A stretch of DNA of 64,000 nucleotides, taken from NCBI GenBank assembly GCA_002633005.1, contig NMRA01000054.1, forward strand, positions 926,084 to 990,083. The letters are read 5' to 3'. Position numbers and translations under genes: made by a program. Each line of letters begins with the position of its first letter. Position 1 is the stretch's first letter. A model generated the notes under the pieces. It saw only the letters and a list, made by a program, of their open reading frames with translations. It was not told where the DNA came from and did not search any database. This stretch comes from Phoronis australis (Eukaryota; Phoronida; Phoronidae). Below are positions 22,713 to 34,548 of the stretch, one piece after another.

Positions 22713-25586
22713 CCTGAAAAAGCATACCATCTCTCAGACATAGCACCTACGCAATTGTACATGATGACACAGTTTATTCGTGCACCTTTTTGGAATAGGG
22801 CCTTTTTCCGCCTTCGCTTTATAGTCGCTCCGTGAGACGACAGTTTCCGATACTGTGCAGTCACGAATCTACTTGATAGCAATGTTTGATTGAAACCAAT
22901 ATTGCGTAATGCTTATTGTCAAGAAGCCCATATTCGATGTGTCGGATGACTATATGTGATTAAAACCGGGAGTGCCGCTTACCATCCATCCTGTTTTTGG
23001 AGAGGGTTCTGCATCTGAGGATCAGAAATAGATTGCTTAGCAAACGTAAATTTTGAATTTTTAACCCAGGTTTAACCAACATCTTGTTTCTGAGAATTTT
23101 ACTACATACATAAATGTGCTTACTATCTCCTAACGTTGTCTAGCTTCAGGTGTTCTTGTTTCCCGTTTCCCGCCAAATGGGTTTTTGATTTTGTTGTTTC
23201 ACATGCAAAATAATATTTTCAGTTTCCCCATGTGAGAATTCGAAAAATAGAGTGCCAAGACATTTTCTTAACGTTTTACCCTGATTTTATTCTGAAAATT
23301 GTTATACATAAGGTGTCCTTAGAGAAAAAGGAGGTATATCCTATCGATAGCAGCACGTTCTCGCATACCTTATATATTATGAACGCAAGTACTCCTTTGC
23401 CCGAAAATAGACGTGTTGTGGATTTCGATGTAGTCATATGCAAAAATGAAATTTTTAGTTATCCATTCTGTCAGCATGATAAACAAACTAATGAATCCCG
23501 GGTGACAACGAAGACTTCTATAATAATAATTGCGTCTGAATTAGAGTCAGGTTGTTTGCCTGCTTCAATAAAGTAAGTTCCATTTACATGATACTATGAG
23601 ATCGAATAACGCAGATTCGTGACATCTGTAAAAACACAACCTGAATATGCTCTTTTACTCACATCCGTTTCGTAGGCGCGTACAATTACTCTGGTGGTTC
23701 TTGCACTGAACTCTTTTTCATTCTCTAGACGATCGTTTATTTGCTTCCGAATTACTTTTCGCGTTATCAATACATAAAAATCCATCTTAAATTACTTCGG
23801 TGACTTGTTCAGCCTTGTTGCAATGGCAACATCAACACGATCATACAAGTGGTATGATATATAGACCCCCTACCTTAGAAATAGTTCAAATATTACTGGG
23901 TTACTTCATTTCCTTCAAAAAACAGCATTCCATTGTGATATAATTCGATAGAGCAGGAAGGTAAGAGAATCTGACGTATTTCCAATAAGCGTACACTAGT
24001 CTTTGTGTTTTTTAAATGTCATCCAAATAGATACAAATTACCACTTTTTCAACATCCCCCTCCCCACACGAAATAATGATTCTGGTGTAAAAGGTCTGCA
24101 ATATTGGTTAATGAATTTGTTGAATAAATATTCTTGGAAGGAAACTGATAACAAGTACAAAAGCTATTTGCTGTTCTGTCTAAATTATCCTTTTTATTAC
24201 TATCGTGATCAATCACTGTCGTTTTTTCAATATTTACTTTTATCGTTGTTTTTATCTCTGTAATGTAATAATCCCTAAGATGGTCATTAATATCAGTTAA
24301 CGCTTTTCACTATGTTTTACGTTATTTTAAATACTTTTTTAAACTCTCAAATGCATGTTTATAATAAGATTTTTTTTCAGAAATGTCGAGCGCTCAAAAT
24401 TGTTGGATCGAAGTAAAAAACTTTGCATGTGCAACACTCAAGATGTGTCAGGTGAGCAGTAAGGTGAGATCGTGCTAATCCTTGTTGACAGTGAAAGTTC
24501 TTTAAACACGAGACAATGAATCGAATCGCACTAAAACACCTCAAGTGCTGTATAATGAAAATAACGTGAACTAATTTTTGAAAGGGGATCCCTGAGTGTT
24601 TGCTCTCTATTGATTTCAACTGAACGGCCTAGTCTTGGTATCTAACCATTCTTGTTGTGTAGTTAAGTTATTGAGGACTTGTGTAAACCCGTCCGTCGGT
24701 TGAGCACTTTATGAACGTCAATAAGAACTCTTATAAATGTCTAGTGATCTGATAGAAAAATATCACATTTGTCAGCATTGGCTAATATACAGACGTAAGT
24801 GATCTGGGAATGCTTGCATATCACCATATCACCACATGAAGGTTATGCTAGCAAATTAGATTGGCGAGGTTGACTATTATGTTGTGATAGAAAAGGTAAG
24901 GAGACGAGAAAAATTACTTCGCAGCATTACCAGGCATGTTGGCCGGTTGCATGAAACAGTACCATTAGAGGTTCTGTTATGAACTTAGTTTACTCACTGA
25001 ATCTTCCTTCACTTAGCCGTTATTCTGAGCTTGTCTTTTACTTGTGATGTTTTCTAATTAAATATCTGAAAACAGAGTCCTTCTTTCAATGAAAATAAAT
25101 AGAAATTAAGTCTCTAAATTAGGAGCGTTTCACGAAAAGATCTCTGTTTACTTCCAACAATTTTAAGAATTAAACGTATAGTTTACTTTCCGTTTGTAAC
25201 AAAGATAAAACTTGACACAGCAATGAAGATAAAACAACAAAAGAACGGACAATCAGTGTTTGCGCAAAGTCCATAAATACCCTGAAAATTTCAAGAGCAT
25301 ACTCGACTATTTCGTGAATTCGGCCACAGAGCCCTGGAGCTTGGGATCAACATTATTTCATTTAATGGGATTATACTCCAAAAAAAATTAATATCACAGC
25401 GCGTAATCCTTTACGAAATTACTGCTTCAGTGATATCTTTTTCAGCTTAGAAGTTAATTTAACTTCTTATTAGGTATACGCATATTGACAAATGATCTGA
25501 AATAGTATATCCCGTTTTGCTTGATTTTTGTATGACATCAGATTAGCTTTTGTCGAACTTTAAATTTTTATAGTTGCTGACTCGAC

Positions 25587-26891
25587 ATGGCGAGCCACGA
25601 GACGTCTAAATCTGGAAAGGATCCCAAAAGCGTATTTCATCAGGCCGAAAAACGAATGGAAAGGGTTCGCTTTAATAACTACAGAGCGGAAAGGAGGTTA
25701 AGAGACGACTTAGAAGGTTTGGACAAATCCGAACAGATCAAGATGACTGAATTGCGTCATCAAGTCCTATTGTTACAGATGGAACTCCGTTCGCGGCGCT
25801 GCAAAGAAGCAGTGATGATACTAAAAGATGGGCTAAGCGATAGCAAACTCGTAACACGACCAAAAGTTGTTCAAACTCCAGCAGTCGAAAAGAAAAGAGA
25901 CGATCCGCCAAAACAACAAGTAACCAGTTTACATCAAAGATGGCACCAAATTTGTTACCCGAGACCATTTCTTTCGGAACCTACCCCAGAGACAACAGTG
26001 GCTCCACACGTGAGCACAGAAAGACGTTTCAGCGCGTTTGTGTCGCAGAATGCACCGCTCAATACAGACTATGTGAGAGACATTAAAACTGCACCGCCAC
26101 TAATAACCGAGAGCGCCACAGAATGTTCCGCAAAAGGAAAAGGCGGTTCTAATAAAGTCCTGTTTGACTTTGATGAATCTTTCAGTGACGATGAAGTATT
26201 TTCTGATGACAATGCCATCGAAAGAGTGGCAAAGGGGAACAATTTTAAACACGCTGCACTGTTCAAAAAAGCAACAAAACTGCTCATGAACTCCAAACGG
26301 ATTCAAAGCACGGACAATGAACCGAAAGCGGACATGTATACAGATGGTTCGATGGCGCTGGCCATGCGTCAGTTGGAATATAAACGGCGGGCTACTATGC
26401 CTGCGTTAACTGGACATTTACCGATGCGAAAACGCTCTGTTATCATAAGTGACCCTAAAGATAAAAACAACATTCGATCTCGGCAAAAATTTTCATCGAA
26501 AGCGCATAACTTCAGGTCAAAGTCCGCACACCAAACTACATCCAATAACGGGAGAAAGCTTAAGGGAAAAAAGAAAATGGACGATCTTTCGATTTTACCT
26601 CAATTACATAGATTTACAATTTCTACGTTGGATTTTGACGTCAATCGTATTTACATTCCGAGGAAAAAGGAAGCTGCCAGTGCTCGGGAGGAAAGCAAAA
26701 AAAGTCAGGAACAAATTCAAAAATTGAAACACGTCAACCAAACGGAAAAGTACAATGAAACGCTTGGAAAAATTAAAGTTTTTCTTGGAGGCCACGCACC
26801 TCGTGGCAGTCATGTCAAAGTGAAGCAGCTAACTGAGGAAGAAAAACACATGTTAAATAACTTCAAAATTAAATTGGGTACTGCTGTTTAA
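25587..26891 (+). CDS. Intronless 434-residue protein, function unknown
   Basis: A single long open frame starting MASHETSKSGKDPKSVFHQ in a good initiation context (gacATGg). I do not recognise the protein. Residues about 18-75 are charged and heptad-like (RMERVRFNNYRAERRLRDDL, LRHQVLLLQMELRSRR), suggesting a coiled coil. An acidic patch (VLFDFDESFSDDEVFSDD) lies near 190-207, and basic, Ser-rich low-complexity sequence fills 275-325. A second helical charged segment (EAASAREESKKSQEQIQKL) is near 360-378. No signal peptide or membrane segment. It is very basic overall, so a nuclear or cytoskeletal role is possible, but that is a guess. The frame is much longer than any chance frame here and has ordinary codon use, which supports a real gene. 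The first AATAAA downstream is near 27578. Confidence 0.8.
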   Translation: MASHETSKSGKDPKSVFHQAEKRMERVRFNNYRAERRLRDDLEGLDKSEQIKMTELRHQVLLLQMELRSRRCKEAVMILKDGLSDSKLVTRPKVVQTPAVEKKRDDPPKQQVTSLHQRWHQICYPRPFLSEPTPETTVAPHVSTERRFSAFVSQNAPLNTDYVRDIKTAPPLITESATECSAKGKGGSNKVLFDFDESFSDDEVFSDDNAIERVAKGNNFKHAALFKKATKLLMNSKRIQSTDNEPKADMYTDGSMALAMRQLEYKRRATMPALTGHLPMRKRSVIISDPKDKNNIRSRQKFSSKAHNFRSKSAHQTTSNNGRKLKGKKKMDDLSILPQLHRFTISTLDFDVNRIYIPRKKEAASAREESKKSQEQIQKLKHVNQTEKYNETLGKIKVFLGGHAPRGSHVKVKQLTEEEKHMLNNFKIKLGTAV

Positions 26892-27534
26892 TTCTGTAAC
26901 TTTTTTGTACATAACACAATAAGTTACAAGACCAATAGAATTTGTGCATTCACACTCACGTGTCACCACTATCGTCGTTTTCTAAAAGGTTTGTGAGAGT
27001 AGTGCATGAGTTTCATTGCCAAAAAATTTCATTCAAGTCACGGGATTCCTTGAACATGTTTTCTGTGAAGTGAAGAAGTAAGGCATTCGGACAGTCGAGG
27101 GCTTCTGTAGGATACTTTTTATGTGCACCATGAGTCCTGTAGGGTGCGTGGCCCGCTGTTTGGCATTTACCTAGATTTTCTTGCCTGTGCGGGGCTCTTG
27201 CGTGGCCGCGAACTTAATTCTTCTGACGCACACGCCATTGTCTTCTCTTCGATAAGTATTCCCACCTCTCGGGCCACCTTTTCCGTCTCGCGGACATATT
27301 TATTTGTTCGCGGACCGGGACCAACTCTGTTCCCGCACAGTATTTCTTGCCCACTGTGCCACTTCACCGCTCACGTGCTCTTTTTAGCTAAATTAATTAC
27401 ATTGTGTTGTGACTTTATTTTTTTATTTTGTGCATTTACTTATTTATTATGGTGGCATGCTTTTAACTGTGTAACCCACCTTTGCACATTGCCATGGCAC
27501 TTGTGATGCATGTATCTACATATGCACACTACAT

Positions 27535-27572
27535 GTATACGTACATACATGCACGCATGCATGCATGCATAC
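27535..27572. repeat. Tetranucleotide microsatellite
   Basis: Irregular gtac/tacatg followed by gcatgcatgcatgcatgca. Followed closely by aaataaatc, an arrangement also seen at the 3' tails of non-LTR retroelements. Confidence 0.7.
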
Positions 27573-29059
27573 AACAAATAAATCATTTGAAAAACGAAAA
27601 ATCATATAAAAATAGTGGTTCTCTCATTACTCCACTCATTCAGTTTATTTAATTTCATAGGAAAATAGTTGACACTTAATCAATACTTGTATTCACGGCT
27701 TCATGACATTCGAGGACAACCACTTTCAGGCTCACTGGGCACATAATCGTTTCCAGGGCAACCTACATTGTCAATATATGAACATATAAGCTGCCTTTTG
27801 CCCTGTGCACCAAATAAAAAAAAAGAAATCAAATATGGCATTTACTCTCATGAAACCAGCTCAATATCCCTTATCGTGATGGGATTCCTGTTGCAACACA
27901 AGAACACTGAATTCATTAGTGAATCAAGAAGACGTTTCAGATTTTATTGCGGTTATCCAATCCTAAAATTGCGAATTCGAAAATGCCACATAAATGCATT
28001 ACCTGCGTTGTTGTTGGTGACAGAAATAGAATTCTGGTCACGGTAAGGGATATTATGAGACCGATTTTATGAGTGTAAAAGATCAGCTACTAAACTGAGC
28101 AAAGTGCAGTTTTGAAACAGGAATAACTGAAAATTGGCGGGAATTTTCTTGCAAGTAGAAATGCAAAACTTGGTTCGAGGAGGAATATTCGCCATGAGAA
28201 GGTATTAGCGTGTAAGGAGGTCCAAGCCGCGGCAAGTCTATGTGCATTGAGAGAGCGTTTGCGTGGAATGTTTTTTTCAAGTAATATTAAAAAGTATTAG
28301 GGTAGGACTGCAATATCAGAAACACAGCTCTTTTCTTGCAACCTCGTTGCGGTTCTTTCTTCATAAGTCGTAATTATGCTCTTCCGAAGGCAATTGTTTT
28401 CTAGTGAGTTGCATTGTCAAGTCTACCAGGAGTCCTGAGTTGAACGTGCTCTGCACAATGTGTCAAAACTCAGAACTGTATGTAGATCTACTACACTGAG
28501 AACATAGAATATGACATTTTTATACGTAAGAACAGACCTGCGGATCTTGTGAAAGGAATTGCATTTACCGGAAAAGAGAACACTGTTATTGTGAATGCCC
28601 TCGTGGTTCATCAGAGAATGTCTATACTGAATATTATGCTAGTGCCACTGTACGTTTCACATCACCTGATTCAGTCTCAACTATCCAGCAAACGTGTTTT
28701 TTCACTTACATGTACAAAATATTGATATACATATAGATTAACATTCATATAACTAGTCATATCCTATTAAGCAGCTAAGCGTCTATTGTTAATGGATGAC
28801 GGATTTTGACAAACGGTGGAAAAAAATCAATTAAACCGTGGTTGACAACGATTTTTCCATCCACCGACTAAGCTCCGTTTGGAATGTAATCTCACGGCAT
28901 TAAACCTGTGGTTACTGTTAGAGCACCAAGTTTTGATTTAGACCTCTTCAGTACCGTTATAAAATTGGTCTCAGCTTGTGCCGGAACTAGATTAGAGGGG
29001 ATTTATGGTCTTAGGGAGATCTGGCAGATCGTAATTTCTTCATAAAATTTCAGGTCACA

Positions 29060-29110
29060 TCGTGACCTGGAGTTTTATGAACTTGGTCTGAACAAATAAC
29101 GAACTGTCAG
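29060..29110. repeat. Single diverged unit of the 17.7-kb minisatellite
   Basis: cgtgacctggagttttatga and acttggtctgaacaaataac align with the 48-bp unit at 17699-17869, with about ten differences, and there is no tandem copy here. Confidence 0.6.
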
Positions 29111-29689
29111 TTCCTCCCAACTCTTGAGATCACTTTTAAGCTGAGTGAGGAACAAGTCTAATGGTATAACGGTAGGTGACCTGATAAAAACCCGCTTTTT
29201 GACAGAGTGCATGGGTTTAATGCAAATTCTGTTATATCTATTGTCATTGTCAAAACTACTAAGCCTGTTGAACCACAACATTTTTTCAATAACCAAATGT
29301 TTTGCGAATGCGGGGCTGTGTTTGAAAGTCAGTGAACTGAGTTTAGAGGTTTGTGAGTCGTGTGCATGAGTGCGAAGCTACGTAATTTCCTAGTGCTTGA
29401 GCCATGTTGTTCGGGTAGCCTGAAAACGGCCGATAGCAGTAGATTTGAACATTCGTCGGTACCCGCGGAAAAAGTTTTGTTTCTGCCGAGGGCCTACCTG
29501 AGTACATTGAAAAGGCCTCTAGTGTGAGCAAGTAGCTGAGGTTTCTCGCGGTGATCTTGATGAAAGTAAAAAGCAAAGTAAGAAGATTAGCTCCGTTCAT
29601 TACATATGACAATTTGTGGCTTCAGTGTGGTAAGAGTGACGATTTTATTGTAGGAACTAAATTTACACGTGCTACCGTTCAAGATAGGT

Positions 29690-30245
29690 TTTAAAGCGGC
29701 CTTGCCACGAATTATCGACTTGTCTGTGTATTTTAGTAGCCAAATATGTACAAAACTATAGATTTTAACTCCGTAAAAGCAGATATTTTCTGAAAGTGGA
29801 AAGTCTGTAGAATTTGATTTTTGACTTTTATCAATGTGCCATTATTTGAGTCATGTGACCTCGGATTTTAAGTAACATTTGGCAACTGAGAAAGGTACCG
29901 CTGATAGCAAAACTACGATATTAATAAGACCAAATTTCATTTAACACAATTGTTCAACATGAAACTTTAAAAGCACATTTACAATTTTCTAATTTATCAC
30001 TTCGTTTTCGTTTCATGCAATCTTTTTCAAGAAAATCATAAATTTAAAGTCTCATACTTGACAGCCACTCATGTAAAAGTGGAACTCCGAGTATTAAAAC
30101 AATTCTCAATACCTTTTGGCGAAGATTGCATAAAACATAGTGTCTGAAAGTTTCATATGAACCTGATAAGCTGAGCTATCTCTGAAAAACAAAATTAAAG
30201 AAATTTGGACATTTTTCTGGGGTCCTACAGAACTTCAACTTTTTG
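29690..30245. repeat. Dispersed repeat, family 1 (longest copy)
   Basis: Shares tagccaaatatgtacaaaac, agaatttgatttttgactttt and ggacatttttctggggtcct with 3770-4078, in the same order, but holds extra sequence in between. Confidence 0.6.
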
Positions 30246-30769
30246 CGTATATTGGCGGCCACTTTGCTTAATCGCGTTTTTTCTTTTGAAAAAAGGTAAT
30301 AAATTTCTGATTTTTGAAATATGTAGTTGCCCAAAGGTTTAGTAGCGCAATACATTCGTTAGCGTCGTTCAGCCTCCAGGGCTGGGTAGCATAAAGTTTC
30401 TGCTGAAAAGGTTGGCCGACTTCAAGTGCATATTTCAACAAAAGAACGTCTCGCGTGGTAATACGATGTCATTGTTGGTACCAAGCCTATACATTTGATG
30501 TAACCGTTCCTGATTAATGAAAAAATCGGTTAATGTCAGAGGATGAGATAAATTCAGTAGATGTATTTATAATAATTGCGCGTGCAACATAAAGGTTGGG
30601 TAGCTTAAGCTTGCACAAATAGAATTGTTTTGATGCTATTACCTTGAATAAAAGACATTTTCACATAATTATAAAAAATAATTGCAGGCGGTCTGGTACA
30701 CCTTGTACCAGACATGCATGTAGGCCCATTGCACTGATCACCTGGAACCATTTTTATGCTTTATTAATA

Positions 30770-30895
30770 TATAATTAAAACCTAGCTGAGGAGCTAGAGA
30801 CCTGACTCAAGGGCCCTAGCAGTGAGTCCCAGTGGGAATCGAACCCGTGACCCTGAGCAAAGGAAGCAGCCACTTATTTCACTGGACCACGCTTT
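30770..30895 (-). mobile_element. tRNA-derived SINE, copy 1
   Basis: Read on the minus strand it starts GCGTGGTCCAGTGAAAT (box A-like) and has GGTTCGATTCCCACTGGG (box B), then GCCCTTGAGTCAGGTCTCTAG and an AT-rich tail. The body matches the element at 41110-41263. Not a functional tRNA: the arms do not pair as a cloverleaf. Confidence 0.7.
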
Positions 30896-32030
30896 TCCCC
30901 ACGTCTTGAATACAATGTTCGTTGATGGTTATAGGCCTTGGAGGTACTTCCTTAGCGAAGTATACGGCCGAAGTGCCGCTTAGATGGTGACTGTTTCACG
31001 ACCAGCTTTTCACTACCAGTTTACCTATGAAAGGGTACTTTTTTTAAGAATTACCTACGAAAAGGTGATTTTTACAGTAACTTTAGAAGTTCGAAACCCT
31101 ACAAAGGTTTCTTTTCCAACCACAAAGATCAACAAAAAGTTTTATTTAAAGTTATCTTCTCGTGCTGGCGAATGGATTGCAAACACATTTCTCCACTAAG
31201 TAAGGGAAATCAAACTGGTTCGAAAAGGACTGCCAGAGCCACTGGTCTACAACCACCGCTACTATTTCTAAAAATCTTCCTTTATGGAATTAACTCCTAC
31301 CGAGGGCGATATTTGTAGATATAGTGGGGCGTAGACGCACGTAAACGCAGTACTCCATATTTTTCCTTTTTCAACGTTGGGTTACCTTCTCGACAAGGCA
31401 CGACGCGTTTCGTCATACAACTAGGAAAAGGTAGACAAAGTTGACATACGGTGTTTACGAAACCTTTTGTAATCATTATGTCTGTGTATTCAGTACTTTA
31501 CCTCCTGCGTCTTCTACTTGAACAAAAACTGAGTGTACTCTTGGTGTTCATTAATATCGCAGAAAATATGAATTATGATATATACAAAAAATATCTGGGT
31601 GCCAAATTAAATGTGTCACATAGTTTCTGTTCAATGGTACATTCAAAAATCAGTAACGCACGTGATACTATTCAAGTTATGAATGTACATGTAGTGTTGA
31701 GAAACGTAATTTGTGCTACCCTGTCAGTGAGGTATCCGTGTTTCGGTTGAAAGAATGAATGTTACTGTACAGTTGAAAACGATTTCTTGTTAGTTTTTGC
31801 AAATTCTAATGAACTAGCATAGGTTCGATGACATTTGCAATTTGCAGGACATTTATCAGTGTTAGCACATCGCCTCTAGTTAAATTCAATGTCGTATACA
31901 AAAATTCAAACAGTGAAAGCAAAAAAATATTAATTTTAGTTCACCGTTATTTGTTATTGGAGAAGAAAGGCACGTGCGTTCTTGAAGCTTATTTGATTGT
32001 TCTTGCGGCTAAAATCAGTTTGAACCACGG

Positions 32031-32195
32031 CGCAGATGGAGAGCTACAAGCTGAGCTGCCTGCTTCAAGTTGACGGTATATCTGAGCTGAGAGGTGACGT
32101 CAATAAGATTTTTTTTCGTCTTGGCGTGAACTGTCGGCTCAGCTATCATTCATTTGATGCAGACAGCTCAGCTTGTATGCGTCACCGTCTGCGGC
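32031..32195. repeat. Inverted repeat with AGCTGAGCTG arms
   Basis: Left arm gcgcagatggagagctacaa with gctgagctgcctg; right arm cagacagctcagcttgtatg with cgtcaccgtctgcg, its rough complement. Related words occur at 21640-21735 (gagctaagctgcctgtctca, gcggctgagctgacc), so it is probably a dispersed foldback element. Confidence 0.5.
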
Positions 32196-33042
32196 GGCAC
32201 TGAGGCTGAGTGCACGCATGGAGCTACGAACTCAGATAGCATTTTCACGCCTTGGCGTGTGCTATGAGCTCAATTAACTTGAAGTCGACGTAGGCAGCTG
32301 AGTTTGGTGCATTTAAAATTTTGCTCTGATACGCTTGCCCTCCAGTGTACATACATTTAAACTTAGCACTACATCGCAGGTAGTGTTTCTCCAACAGATA
32401 TCTTTTCACTCAGTCATGGAGGCTCTCTACACTGAAATGGATCTCTTTTTTGAATCAACTTTCTAAACGGAGATTATCCCAAGTTTCCTGCTGCGCCTCA
32501 TATCAACGGCTGCATGTCTCACACCCTCAGACAGGCTCTTATGCGTTATTGTAGAAGTGGTAGGAAACCGAACATTCGATGGTTGAGGGGTTGGAGTTGG
32601 TAAGCATTTAAAACTTCAAACCGACGATGTCTCAGTGTTTTGTGTAGGATTGCATGAGGGGTTGGGGACTTTCCCAATAAGGTAACCACCGAAAACAGGA
32701 GATGTCCACTTCACCAGACTTATGAATATGCTAGGTCCGTTTGAAACTGTCCCAGTCTCTATAACCTGCCGTTCATACAAAAGTGTGACAATCAGGGAGT
32801 TTAAAATACACAGCCAATCTTGGTAGGAGAGAATGTGACTTCAAAAGACCCATTTGATGATCATTTGATACACAGAATCTCTAAAATAAACAAAATGAAC
32901 TTTTAAGAGGCTGTAGTACTATCATTTACGAACAGCTGTTCCAGACACTGTCTGTTAATGTTTGTATTTGAGGAGGGGTGTTCGTTCCTTCCCCAGACTA
33001 TGGAGTTGGTGCAGGGTTCTTGATAACTTTGGTACAACTGAT

Positions 33043-33129
33043 CAGTGACGGATTTAGGGGGGGGGGCNATACTGCCCTGCTCCCCCCCCCCTTCCCTCCC
33101 CTCAACTCGAAATCCTGGATCCGCCCTTG
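33043..33129. mobile_element. Decayed copy of the 147-bp MITE family
   Basis: Starts cagtgacggatttaggggg and ends aactcgaaatcctggatccg, matching the ends of 18804/19317, with most of the interior lost and one N (33068) in the G/C-run. No clean target duplication. Confidence 0.65.
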
Positions 33130-34369
33130 CTAAGGACATACACGTGTGATGTAACTGTCATTGATTTTATCTTATCCTTCAATTTTATCCTCCCTCGTCT
33201 TTAAGTTCCGAACACAGGCCCTTTAATCTATCTACTTCTTGTATCCACTACTAGCCGGACCGACACTCACTGTACGTAGTAGGCCTACATATGGTTATAA
33301 CTCATTGGGAAATTCGTGTGCCTGTGCATCCGAAGATGACGAATTCGTAGGTTTTTCACAATTTCATTGCTCTCGAATGAACTTTGACAACGCTAATTTT
33401 TTATTAAATTGTCAAAATTTTGTAGAAGCAAAGAAAACGACAAAAATTTGTTTAAATTTGCAATGTTATGGCAGATCGAATTCATGTGTAACTTGCACTT
33501 TATCCATTGTTCTTCAAAACGTTACTAGTTTATAATTTCAAAATTTCCACTTTTGCAAGAGGGTTCACCACAAAGTAAAAAGACGTAAAACGAAATTTTT
33601 AGATAACTGTGTCATCGTTTTCAGTTTAGATTTCATCTTAACAGAAGTGCAGTTTGGCCAAACATGGATATTGTTGTTTTAAAATAAATGCACCTTCCTT
33701 TTTAGCACCATTGACTAAAAACTACATCGTTACGAGATGCAATTAGTGACAGATTGGTTATAAAGTTGAAATGATCAGAGGCTGCAAGTTTATCAACAGA
33801 AAGTATACACTAGGGCCTACTCAGCAGAGTATTTTTAAAACATTTCTTTTTAGTTTTGGAGATATTTGGTTTAATGCACACTTGTCGGCCTAAAATACTG
33901 ACCTTTAACTTAAAAGAAGATTGCGGATGGTCAAAACTTGTTATTAAATGTAGTACAACAAAACTTTACGTACGCTACTTATTTGTTAATTTCAAAAAAG
34001 TTGGGGCCGGAGGGCGTTAATACCGGCCGTCTCCCTTCTCCGCTCCATGCTTTCTAAGCATGGGCGGCGCAGCACTGAACTTCAGTTGAAAAAGTGTTAG
34101 GCATGATAGCCCCACCAGGCTGAGCCCCGACCCTCTGATGATTTGCCCTCCCACGCTAAGACTATGTTCTTCTACACCGGGGAAGCATCAGTCGAACTTT
34201 GACAATCCTATGAAGGAAATTAGGTTGTAGACAGGTGTGTATTTTTCAAAATAATTTCACAGTGGTATGACGACAAACCAAAAACTCTCGGGGCCAGCAA
34301 GGCCTCGGCCTTCGAGCAGACACACAGGACAAGATTGCCATCTAGAGGTCATTTCTTGTACTAAATTTG

Positions 34370-34548
34370 TCTCCCCTCGTTCATCGACTGCGCATCACTG
34401 TTGCGCACATTCGTGAAGTGTACATTGGAGTTCCTTTTTATTGGAATTTCTGACATCGATGTTTATAATATTTGTTTGAAACTTGTTTTGTGCTCGCCAC
34501 GTCAACACATGGACTGGTTTCGATCACTGTGACACCCATGTCGTTCAG
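34370..34548 (+). other. Candidate noncoding first exon of STK33
   Basis: A strong donor GTTCAG|GTAAGTATAAG follows a slightly GC-richer stretch on the STK33 strand, 9.6 kb before the acceptor of the first coding exon (44140). Only the donor supports it; the start is arbitrary. If spliced to 44141 the leader would contain short upstream frames (MDWFRSL and one beginning MSF). Confidence 0.25.

Larger units (their letters stand above)
16384..25586. other. Intergenic region, repeats only
   Basis: About 9 kb without a coding sequence I can support. It holds the minisatellite at 17699, two copies of a 147-149-bp element (18804, 19317), further inverted-repeat elements (21009, 22571), C/G-run transposon scraps near 19833-19880, and AT-rich sequence. 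The open frames of 60-114 codons show no domain, signal peptide or splice context. Confidence 0.65.
26892..34369. other. Intergenic region, no supported gene
   Basis: Contains a moderately GC-rich stretch (27120-27360) followed by an AT-rich tail, a tgca microsatellite and AATAAA near 27578; a family 1 repeat (29690-30245); a tRNA-derived SINE (30770-30895); an inverted repeat (32031-32195); and a decayed MITE (33043-33129). The remaining sequence shows no coding or structural signal to me. Confidence 0.6.

Noticed and set aside
23232-23576. 114-codon frame between MPV17-like and the 434-residue gene
   Set aside because: Composition is ordinary AT-rich; no motif or neighbouring exon signal supports it.
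30770-30895. Possible functional tRNA
   Set aside because: Box B is good, but the acceptor and anticodon arms do not pair; it is a SINE head.
31451-31750. 99-codon frame with a hydrophobic start
   Set aside because: It could pass for a signal peptide, but nothing else supports a gene and the codons look random.
34000-34330. GC-rich stretch as a snRNA or 7SK-like gene
   Set aside because: No match to U1, U2 or 7SK landmarks recalled; it contains a transposon end (gcatgggcggcgcag) instead.
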